NCBI GenBank assembly: GCA_019055375.1
Contig: JAHQIW010005530.1
Span: 186,001-250,000 of the forward strand
Length of the DNA stretch: 64,000 bases
Direction of reading: 5' to 3'
From: Parelaphostrongylus tenuis
Lineage: Eukaryota; Nematoda; Chromadorea; Rhabditida; Metastrongylidae
Below are positions 36,601-48,600 of this stretch, piece after piece. The notes beneath the pieces are model-generated. The model saw only the letters and a program-made list of their open reading frames with translations, was not told the DNA's origin and ran no database searches. Each line of letters starts with the position of its first letter. The stretch's first letter is position 1. Both the position numbers and the translations under genes were made by a program.

Positions 36601-39600
36601 ACTTAGGAGAGTTCCGTCCTGCGAGAAATATGCGTATGTGAAACACAAATATTTGCTACAACACTGTCAATCGGCTTTTTCAAAAAAGCGATTATGTAAG
36701 GCAGTAAGCCAGAAATCAAGCATTTGAGTGACTGCTAACATTCTTTTGAAAATTGCTGTCCATCGAAAATGACCGTCTCTTTACTTGTTTCCTCTAACAG
36801 AAAAAGCCCACATAATTTGATCGCTGCTTTTGATCTTTTGGGCGATGAGTAAGCCAGTGAGTTGAAATACTAAATATATCAGTAGTCCACATACTATGCG
36901 TATTGGTTCAATCATTACTTCAGCCAACCAATTTCGCCAATCTCTGCGTGATCGACAGGGCTTGAGATCCTTCTATAAAGGCTCCTCTTGATCCGCAAAA
37001 CTCGGTGACTAATTAGGGTAAAAGCACCAGAATGCTCCAGAGTAGCATCATGAAGAGACAATTAGAAATTGTACCATCACAATCATGTTAGGCGGCGTGC
37101 AATAAAGCTGGTAGCGTAGTGGATGGGTGCCCTACTGTGGTGGGTAGTTTGATGCTGAACCGTGCCAACCAATTTCGTCAATCAAATGGAAGCTGTCTCT
37201 GATCTTGGCTAAAGATCACACGACGAAGTTCAAAGAACGCTCTAGTCTCCCATACCACATGTTTATTAAGTATCAATCAAAACTACCTTTGACAACAAAC
37301 CCAACAGATACGCTGTAAACCTCAAGATATTCTTTTGTATTGTCTTTCAGCTACGTTCAGAGTTTCAAACATTACTGTCAAGTGGATCATACTGCAACCT
37401 GTGAGAAGCTCTTGAATTTAGGAGACACTTACACAACATTAACGGAAATTGCTTCATATTCCTATGTTCTGCTGTGCTGAATTAACTGACACCAAAACTT
37501 GAGTCGTGAATTTCGATGAAAAACATAATTTGTGGTGATTTTGAATATTATAACGAATCATCATACAACTAATGAGAGACTCTCATTAGCATAAGCTCAC
37601 CATTAAAAAGCGTATCCTCTAGACTGAAAACCTTGCCGATTGATGAAGCATAGAAGATTAGATTGCCAGTAAAACGGATGAAGGCGTAGTGCGTAATCAA
37701 CTAAGGTGCTTTGATGAAGAAACTATGATGGACAATAAACTGATTATGGGGCCTGTGATGTAGAGAGGACATCAGCAAACATTGTAGGAAACTTGAATAA
37801 AGAGCTAAGTAATATACCGGACATGAGCAGAGCCGACCTTTATGTGTTCAAACATGAATTCCAGCGTCCCCCTACAAATGAAAGCGGTCGGTTAGCCCGT
37901 AAGAACGCCTAATTTTTGGAACACCATCCACCGTACATTTCAGAACGTCCTCTAAAGAAAAGCCTTAAAGCACACAATGTCATATTCGCCTTGGCGGGTT
38001 TGGGCGGCAACGAATAACAATTGGCGACGCGCGCCCCAGTGATAATTCAATATTTACATGGTAAGAAATTACTAAAAGATATTTTACATACCACTCAATA
38101 TTCTTGGATGTATCTTCATATCCTTATATACTTGTAAAACCGGGCCAATCCCCGTTAAACGTACGGAAATTGATAAAAAAAATGTTCAGAAATGTAACCC
38201 ACTGCTGCATTTATTTGTGTATCAAATTCCTTGAAAGAACGATTTACTGCATTTGATGCTGATAGAATTCTCTGAAAAGAAATTGACTGGATTTTAATTC
38301 CTTGACAACCACGGTAAAATCTGGTGCGGCACGCGACGCGATCGCGCGGCGAAACGCAATTACAACGCGGCACTTTTCTAATTAGTTTTGTTTTCTATCG
38401 TGACTAAAAAGATTTTTTTTCGGCAGAAAATCATAAAGGATGACAGGAAAGAGTTTAATAAAGGTGTTTGTAGTAGGAACATTGCCGGTGATCCCTTTTG
38501 GAAGATCGCAATCTAAAGGAAGAGTTTGTTATTCTCAAAAAGTGAGATTTCGGACTGTTATCAAACATTTCTTTGTCAATTTATCCATATCCATTCACAT
38601 TTCAGCCATATTCATCTTTTACCATGTTGACAGCTGTTCGTTCTTATTAAGAGTCACAAATGAAAAATAAGCGATCAATCAATCACTTTGTCATTCCAGT
38701 TTTGAAATCAAAAATGACACTAAAAACTTTCTATTTTTAAGACTACTTCACTTCATGAAATACCACAAACTCATGATAGTGGCTGGAAATGAAGAGGCGA
38801 TCAACTGTTTGCCAAAATGATGCTGTACACTCCATGCGATGCCGCTTCATAAAAAACTCTCAGTAATTATTCGATTATTAGTAATCTCGTGGAACTGAAA
38901 TCTTTTTGAGTTACAAAAAGTCTTTGTTCTACAGTTTTGTGAATATTAACTTTTTATTGCAGACGTTTATTCTGTACTGCGAGGACATTTTATCGTGGAC
39001 GTGCTGTACGCATTCCTTTTAGTTGAATACCTTGAAGACAAATTCTTGCACCCGATTAAATTCCCATCTCTCCTAATAACTCAAATGTGACCGCATCCAA
39101 CTTGTTAGACGTCCAACAGTGAAGCAGAGACAACTTTATTGCCCAAATGCAATTGCCGATGAGTATCGTTTTCACCAATGGAAGTATTCCCTACACCACA
39201 TGAATTCTTTCGTGTCTTTTTCTTAATACGCTCGAACAAAAGTTTGAGGCTCTTACTTCCTCCTCAGATATTGATAGAATTATTCCACACAGCCCCTTTT
39301 TTCACCAATTACTAATAGTTTAAGGTTGCAAAAGGAGTCGGGGAATTTTGCTTCACAGAACGAATCTGGGAGTCAAGCGAATTGTCTTTGAATAAACAAT
39401 AGACAAATATGTGTAGCGACTTGAGAGATGATGAGTGGGTTTGGACGGTTTTACTCCTACAAAATGTGCGAAATAAATCGGAAGTAAGAGTGGGGAGTAC
39501 ATTCATTTTTTAGCTTTCCTATTGAACGCCCACTCTTTGGACGTATTAGTGTTCTTCTTGCTGATAATGCTAAAATTTTCTGAGTGATATGTTCTTCTCT

Positions 39601-42600
39601 TGTGATTATGAAGTGTTACTAAATGACTAAGAGATTGAGTGGTGAACAAAAACGCGGCCTCAGGCGGGAATCGAACCCATGTTTCATCCTATCCGGGGAC
39701 GCGTGCTCTACCACTACACCAATGAGGCACATTTGCCCGACCACTCATTCTTCAACATCTCAGTGTTAGCTATCAGCCACCAACCTTTGACAGGTTTGGT
39801 CGGGTATGCGATTTCGCTTTATAAACCCAGTTGAGCTGATAGCCATTCTAATTACTAATACTTCGAAATTATACTATTTTCACTGCTTTTTTCGCAGTGT
39901 TATTGTGTTACTTATATGACTAAGAGATTGAGTGGTGAACAAAAACACGGCCTCAGGCGGGAATCGAACCCACGTTTCATCCTATCCGGGGACGTGTTTT
40001 GTTCACCACTCAATCTCTTAGTCATATAAGTAACATAATAACACTGCGAAAAAAGCAGTGAAAATAGTATAATTTCGAAGTATTATGAAGTGTCCGACCA
40101 CCTAAAATTCACTATATAAGTGCCAACAAAAACCCTCGGTGAAGTACAGACAATGAGACAACTATCCCGAAGGCGAGGAGATTTTTTACCTCGCTAGTAT
40201 TATTCTATAGAAAGTCTTTCAATGAACCAAGCCTAGTGTTGAATCTCTATATTTTTTGCTATCGAATGACTACTAATTTATTTTTATACGATATTTTATT
40301 GAAACCACTCTCAAATTTCAGTATATCTCATAATTATTGCTTGAGCCAACATGTCATTTGGCTGCTTATAAGATAGACGATAAAATGCACAGTAAGGTCT
40401 AGAAGTAATGTTATTCCTAGAATGTACCTTTTGGATCAAAAGGTGGAGTCATTGGACCATGCTGCCATTCTATGCGAAGCGTTTATCTTTCTTTTATTTA
40501 GGAGGAACCGCCTTGAAAATCTTTACGCAAAGCAAGCTCAATGTCAAAATCGATATTTCCCCAGCAGTCGAATGACCACAAAACGAAAGAAAAAATAGAA
40601 GAAAGTATTGTTATAAAACAGCCGGATCTACGTTGCCTTCACAACAATGTGGTTTTGTCGTTGAAACATAGATGATTTTTCGATACACCAGTACTCTCTT
40701 AACTAAAAAATTCCTTATAGAAGTCTCTTCTGTAATAATTCATCACTAAATCAAAGTTTGCTGTGAATCAAAATTGCACGATATAATCCCAAAATTTTGC
40801 TGTAAAAGTTGTAACTGCTTACTCTGAAAGCAAAACGTAATTCTCTTTGTAGTTATCTCGAGCTACCGAATGATTACTAATAATCTGGTCTAAAGGGTTA
40901 TATTTGAAAAAAAAAGAAAGCAAACACAAACATTTTTCATAAATGCGACCTCATTTCACGCAATTTGTGATGAAAAACAGGACGTTCAAGCTCAACTGAG
41001 TGCTCTTTCTGCTGAAGAAATACGTTTGTAGAAGCCCATCCAAAAATAACAGAATTTTCAAAGCGGTACAGCTTACTTAACGCAGAATTTTGCTACATAA
41101 TGCGGAAAACTCTGTGTGGAACTAGAACACCGCAGATCGAGAGCATAACCTTATCTTTTCATCGCTAGTAGAATGTATTTGAAAGTCCTTCAACAAATCG
41201 AACTTGGTATGAGAATTGGCATTTTTCAAGCTACCAAATGATTACAAGTACATGGATCAAAACGAATGGAACAAATGTTCTATAACAATTGGAAGTAACC
41301 TTCCTCTCAAATGATGTGAGCCGTTCGTTGAAACATAAAATGATTTCCGGCAGGGTTTTTCATACCAAAAAACCTTCTATAGAATTCTTTTCTGTGATAT
41401 TCCATAATCTGATGCTGATAATGACTACCAGAAGCCCAATGAACAAATAAATTTCTATTTCTATAGAAAGCGCGTGATAACACGTACTCGCCGCCGACCC
41501 GCCGCGAGAGCGGCGCACGCTATGTACCAAAAACGGTACATTTGGTTTGTCAAGTGGTTTATCGAACCAAAGTCAGCTCTACCACACCAGAGCTATTACT
41601 CGTATCAATATTCACTCAAAGCGAGACACAACTCAATCACGGGCTGCCTAAGCCAAACTGTACTCCTTTTTCTTCGTTCTTACACGAGAAAGGATGCGCA
41701 TGGCATAATTTTTCATCACCTGCTCCAAAGACTGCAGATTATTGGAAAGATCATCGAGAAATTTCTTGGTCAACGCAAGTCGTTGATTACATCCATTATT
41801 TCTGACGACGTCCGTCGACTGTAAACTTCCTATCGAATGAAGAAGATTCGCAATATCCCGATAACAAATGGAAATCCTATTTTTGATCGCCGTAAATTTA
41901 TCACCCTGAAACTTATCTAATCATCAATAATGATATGAAGGGTAAAAATATCCTCGTAGATACTGTAAACAAGATATTCAGCAAGAACAATCGAGATTTG
42001 TCACCTGTGTATCAAATACTCCATGCAATTTTCGAAGATTGTCTACAGCGACGCCAAAGAGTTCTCGAATACCATCGACCATCTATTTCATGAAAAGCTG
42101 GTGATTATCAATGATTATTCATACTGCAGAATGTGAAAGGAATATGAGGTGATTCATTCGATGAACTTTGAGTATCTATGATGACGATTACGATATTGGT
42201 AATCGGCAGGCGATAATGAGAATATCGTAAAAAATATCAAAACTTCATAGAAATGCCTGCAAACTGTACACTCTGTCTAAGCACATAAGATCAGCGAAAG
42301 TAATAGATTGCAGTTACGGGCGAACTTATAAATCCCCAATACATGTGTATCGGTCTTGACAAACTTGTCAGTTTGGTAAAGCCCTTCGCCTTCACCAATC
42401 CTTTCGGAGGAAACCAACATTTGTATAGAAAAGGCGAGACGTACTATTCACAACTGCCGTTAAGTGAGAATGTCACTGAATGGGCACTGCCGTACACTTG
42501 ATCGCTTTTGGCTCGAATCGTCAGATGATATCATACCTTTCCGTTTTAAGTGTTTTCTTGAAACCACGCTCGAAATCCAATATGCCTGATTGATATTAAT

Positions 42601-45600
42601 TGAGCCATGCATGTATTCTTTCATGAGCAAACTCATACAGTCCGATACACGTGTTTCGGCCTTGACAGCCTCTACAGGTGTTGGGTTTCTTCGAGAGGAT
42701 TGGCTGAAGACAAAGTGCACTGCCCAACTGACGAGACTGTCAAGGCCACAACACGTGTGATGGGCTGCATGAGTTTCTACATAACAGACCACATGCATGG
42801 GTCAAAAAAATACTTATCAAGCATATTAAAATTTGAATATGATTCCGAGCAAACACTTAAAGCGAAAAATAAAGGTATATTTGACGTACCAGCCAAGAAC
42901 AATCGAGTGTACAACACTGCTCATTCAGTAATATCTTCACTTGATGGTAAATGTAAGTAGTACGTCTTCTCTTTCTCTGTATAAGGTTTAGGTTTTACCA
43001 AGAGGATTAGTTGAAAACGAAGGTCGTTGCCCAACTGACGGAAGCTGTAAGGGCCGAAACGCATGTGTTGGCTGTATAGGTTTGCCCATAACAAACACAA
43101 GCATGGCTTAAAAAATACCTATCAGCTATATTGAATTTTGAGCGTGGTCTTGAAGAGAACACTCGAAACTAACGTTGCAATCGATTCAGTTCAAATATTT
43201 CATGTCAAAAGAGACTAGCGCAATTGAAGTGAGAAAAGTGTTATTAAATGCTGAATTCTGTTGTTGACACTTTATTATTTACCACCAAATCAGAGATCGA
43301 GATGCCTTCAGCATTACTTTGATTTGCATAGTTACCAATGGAATCGTAACGAGCATACGGCTTTCCTGTTTTTATTCAGAGAATATAAGTATATCTTCGA
43401 TCATGAAAATGGGCCACTGTAGTCTAGCATTCTTTTGCAAGAAGTCTGAGATTGTCATCATTTTCTACGCACTGATCGACTGTTACAAAGAGGTAAGACT
43501 GAGTTTCAAAGGCAAAAATTTGAAATCCCAGCTTGGAGTTCGGAATACCACCCTGCTTTCTTAGAACTCTTCAATTTTTGTTTCTATCCTTGTTAAATTG
43601 CAAAAATTCAGGAATGAACGGAAGGAGAGAGTATTTGATCAAAACCAATCATGTAGGCAGCCTTTCTCATCTTGACTTTGTAGTCCTGGCGGCACTGAAC
43701 ACTATCATCACGCTTCAGTTGACACTTTTATTCCATTGATCTAGTAAGATTTGGACGGCTTCAGACATTATCCCACATGGAGAACATAGAGCTACATGTG
43801 ACAACGCGATGAGTGGTTTCTTTCAAATAAAACAACATTTAGGAACACCATAGGTTTCCACTAACACTTTGAGCAGCTCTACTTATGCAAATAATAATAG
43901 ATAAATAGTTCAAGCTTTGATGAAGGCAAAGGCACGGGAGCAGCAGCACTCATACTTCTCTTGCTTAGTTGTCGTCAATGCTGGTGATTTGTTTTTGACA
44001 CGGTGACGTATTTGAGACCTATTCCCTAGTGTGCTACTGTCGTTGAAAAGTCCTGATCTTGAAGTAGCAGACGTTTCACTGAACCACACTGTTTACATTA
44101 CCTATGGCAAATTCTAGAACTCTCTAGTACATCTGAGATCTTCGCCCCAATTTACTCTCGACGCGCATCACATTATACCGATGCAAAAATTGGCCTATAG
44201 ACCTTTAAGCTATAAATCGACACACGATTCGGATTATCTCCATTTATTGACAGCTGTCTTACAGAGATCGCGTCTATGAGGTAAGGTTGAGCTAGGGATT
44301 TGTTGCGCATATAAATGCTAATGACTTGAAGTGATAACAAGGAAAAGGCGCTGGAGTTTGGACAAGTGTTATTGGAGCATTATTATTTGCTAACAAATCT
44401 CGAGCATGTCAAGAAGTCTGTTATGACACCTATTCAGTGTTAGGTACTGTGTTTCGGCATCGCAGCCTCATAAATAGCACGGTGCCCTTCGGTTCACGCA
44501 ATCCATTACAGGGAAATGAATTGCTACATAGAAAGGAATCGACTCCAAATAAACAATAGCCGCACGCCAGGTGATAAAATTCTGCCAGCCGTGAGCGATC
44601 GACTGTTGGCCACTGCAATGTTGGGGGATTTTATCACCTAATATGCAGTGTTTAATCGGCGTCTCTTCGTTTAAATATCGGAGTTTATCTCCTAGCAAGG
44701 GATTGCTCTCAACCGAAAGATAGCGTGCAACTGATAAAGCTGCAACGCCGAAACGCGTGTCTAGTACTGTATAAGTGCCATAATAGACTTCATGATAGGC
44801 TCAAGATATGTTTTCAGATTGTACATTGTCTTGAACGATGTCTATAGTTAAATGTAAAGGTGTAAAGCAGTATAACTGCTGCTACCGTAGATATCGTGGT
44901 GTTTAGAAAGTTGTCCACCGCACAAAATATAGAATCAACTCCAGTTCTGATTGCTGATCGAAGATCTGAAAACAATTAATGTTTGTATTTGTAAGCGATA
45001 TGATTAGATAAGTACTACAGACACTTCAGACTGAATTCTTTTGTGACACCTTAAATAGTCGCGCCGCAGCTAGCAGATAGCGCGTGATTTTTCTTATTTG
45101 ATTATATATTTTCCGTGTTGAAAATAATTCTGAGTTTTTATGGTACTCCGATGCTTGACGATTTTACTGTCATTGACATTCTATCCTCGACACGCCTACA
45201 CGCTTTTGGTGGAAGTATAACTGTTATTTGTGATGCTGTCTTCCACTACGCAGTTGTACTATCATTGATGTTTTACCATTTACTATAGGCTGCACAAAAA
45301 TGTTGTAATAAAAATTCACTGGATGTGGTTTAGTTTATTAAATGGATTAGTATCATAGTGACTAGGAGCGCATGTGCGTCGCACACGAGGTCAATGGTTC
45401 GATCTCGCGCTCATGGCTCCCAAGGCATCCATCCCTTCGGGGTCGGCAAATTGGTACCAGACAGGTTTCAGACTTGTCTGGGAAGATAAGCAGCACTGAC
45501 TCGGTTCAGCCGGAGGCCACCGCGAGTCATTGTAAAGGCCAGATATGCATTCAATCACCTCAAACGAAGTTAAAAATTGTAGTCGAATGCATGGCGCATC

Positions 45601-48600
45601 CCAGGGATGTCAACGCGAGAGTTTCCTTACCTTTATCATAGTGACTAAAATTTGAAAAACATGAATAGTTATGAAATACGATATTGCACAGTAGATCTCG
45701 ATAACTTCTGGTAATTTTGGATTAATAGTGTACTTAAAATGGTGGATCAAAAGCGGACTCTCTCATCTCATTGCGTAGTCAATTTTATACACCCACCTAT
45801 ATTTTATCATGAACATAACTCGCAGTTAGAACCTTCGCCACTGAATGCGAGCGCTGATTTTGCGTGTTCAACGTATTTTTTATGATTGCTTCAAAGGCGA
45901 TCCGCCGTATCTCTGAAGTTTCAACCTCTCAAAGTAACTTCAATGTTACCACGTGCTCGGGGCGGTGGCCGTCCATCAGTAAACCACAGCGTGCCCGACC
46001 AACTGCTTCTCATGGGTATACTACTTCACTTGCACCATATGGATACACCGACTGTTGAATTTTACGCATTATTCATAATTCATGCATGCAAAAGGAGTCG
46101 AATACTTTCGCGTCACAGCAGAAGCCCGTGCGAAGCCACAGGCGTTTTCAACATACCGCATGTTTCTCATTTGTACATTGTTGTCACGCGGCATTTACTG
46201 TTTCGTGAAGTCACCTTCAACGCGATCGACTGCAGGATTGCGAGTCGATTTGACCTTATCAAGCTTCAAAGAAGAAAATATCTCAAAACGACGGCCAATA
46301 TTGTGTCATAAATTCTATGGAATGCATTTTTGGTTTATATTCCTTCAATCCCGTCCGAACAAATGTATCAAAAGAGTCGGAAATGCGTTTTTATCTGGTA
46401 AGACTTTACTTTCGTAATGAAAAGTAGCGATCTTTTGGGTGACAGAAAGTTCTTTCCACTAACACTAAGAATATGCATGTCTGAGCGACAGGGTGAGTAT
46501 TTTACGTGTGACACATGAATATCTTCCTCTTGAACTGCTCAGTAAAACCCTTCCAGAAAATCAGTTTAAGATTCAGATTTTTCAAATTCTGAGCTATCAT
46601 AAAGGCACTGAGTAAAACTTTCTAGAAGTGCAGCACTTATGGAAATCATCGAGATTCAAGCTTATGAATTTATCGAAAATCCAAAGAAAAGTTCCTGTCC
46701 AGCGAGAAGACCTCTAGACAATCGTGTACCAGTGCACGTACACGCCGTCGCAATCACGTTGGTGGCACTGTAGTCATTAATCCTTAATTGACTGTTATAG
46801 AAATCGATGCAAACCGTGCGATTTACGCGCTTTTCGTTGTTTGATTGAGGTTTTTTTCTCCGTATGAGGAAATTTTGGAATTCTTGTATTGTTTGATAGG
46901 AGAAGATTTTCTCTACTCACTCATATGCTTTAGGTTTACATATATGTGTTCTGCGTAGAGAAAAACGCTGGTCTGCTATGCGGTCATACTGGATTTGGCA
47001 TTCAATCAATGTATGTATTGCATTTGCCAAAGTGATCGCAATGGATCTTTGCCTTGATCTTCTCTAACTCTATACCATACCTAAGAGTCATCATAATGAG
47101 TATAGCTTGATAAACATGAATAGTTCACCAAAACAGTGATGCATGGTACATTCCGCACGGCGCCGAGAGTGCACTCATTATTCTTTGAGCTGTAACAATG
47201 CAATAAAAAGGTTCTTTCTTAAAGCTAGTCATATCATTGAAGTCGTTGAAATTTCTGCTATTGAATGGTTATTGCAAGTCTGAATGAGACGCAGAGTCCA
47301 GCTAAAAACTGCTCCAGCGTGAAATAAAATCTTACTTTTGAGTGTTACAGCGATATGAAAACCGTTTGAAAAAAAAATCCGTCTGAATTTTCGAAGTTTG
47401 AGCTATCGAATGATTACTAGAATATAAAAAAAAGATAAAAAAAACACGTTTTTCCCTAGCTACATACTACAATTACCTTCGTATAGACCTCTGTCAGAGG
47501 TGCTTAGTTATAAAACATATGCCTCAACATACTTCAAAACAGGTGATACAATGCATATTCAGGGTTGAACGTTGTTTTTTTACAAGGATGTGGTATTACC
47601 GACGAAAATGAAGTTCAAGAGGTAGCCGCTCTTTATATCGAAAAAAACCTTATAAATGGTTCATTTGTGATATCCCATTCTTTTCGTAAAGTAAGATACT
47701 TCTGACGGAGGAGATTGACCCATAATTACCAAAAAACCACCTATAACATCCAGGCGGGAAGGGGGAGGGGGTAACATTTTAGGCGTGAATGTAATCTTCT
47801 CTCGCTCTTGCAGCTTTATATAATTAATCTTTCAAAGAAAGCAACTACATTTTAAAATCTCCAAGATTTGAGCGATCTGATAACTAATAAAAATTTATCG
47901 AAGACCCATATGAAGCCTTAGCCGAGCAAGTGAAGCAAATTGAATGTGAAACATTATTCTATTTTGTTGGCTGCTAAAAGTCTTTTTCTTTAAACTAAAC
48001 ATATTGCTGAAATCGCAAAGATTTAAGTTTTCAAATTATGACCAAATATCTGAGACAAAACTCATATCCAGCGAGAAAGGCTTGCTTGGTATGCCCTAAC
48101 CGTGGGTCTGGGTAGTCACGAGTAGCTTGTCAGTCTCTCTTGAAGAAGCGGGAGGAACTTATTCGTTGAAGGCGGCTCCTAATGTCTTCCTATGTACTTC
48201 CCAGCTACCTAATTGCGAATTTGGTGAATTTGACTGGTATAAATGTAGATATGTCATATTGACTCTGTAGAAACAGGGAGCTCCTCTCCTGATCTTGCTG
48301 ACGTCTTTGAAAGGCACACTATCGCTTTTGGTTCGCGTTCAAACTCTCCGCCTGGGGACGCTTCACGTGCCCTCTCAACTGTCCGAGCTTCCAAATTACT
48401 CGATGGAAAAGATCCGTAAGGGAAAGATAAGCAATAACAATTGAAAATGTCATCCTTATCTACTGGTTAGGCAGAGGAATTTTTGATATGCGTGGACGTT
48501 CATTTTTTTGAGGAAAGGACCTTCGTGAAGGGTAGTTTAGTGACATATCACTTTTCTGATCGTAAATTGTCCCCACCGTGTAAACGTTGCTGCACGAACA

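Noticed and set aside
39312..39506. A minus-strand frame (SKTVQTHSSSLKSL) as a further loop-1 exon
   Set aside because: The acceptor would have to enter in phase 2, whereas exons 10 and 11 both require phase 0. A GCAAAAGGAGTCG block is shared with 46.1 kb, which suggests a repeat.
39650..39730. A real tRNA gene
   Set aside because: The A and B boxes and a 6-bp acceptor-like stem exist, but there is no proper anticodon arm and the sequence recurs as a foldback repeat.
41474..41824. A 116-codon plus-strand frame
   Set aside because: It overlaps the well-supported minus-strand prominin exon 10 and is its shadow plus flanking sequence.
45864..46417. Overlapping plus-strand frames of 64-141 codons as a gene
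   Set aside because: Three frames are open over the same bases and none has a domain. The block shares motifs with 39.3 kb, so it is probably repeat sequence.
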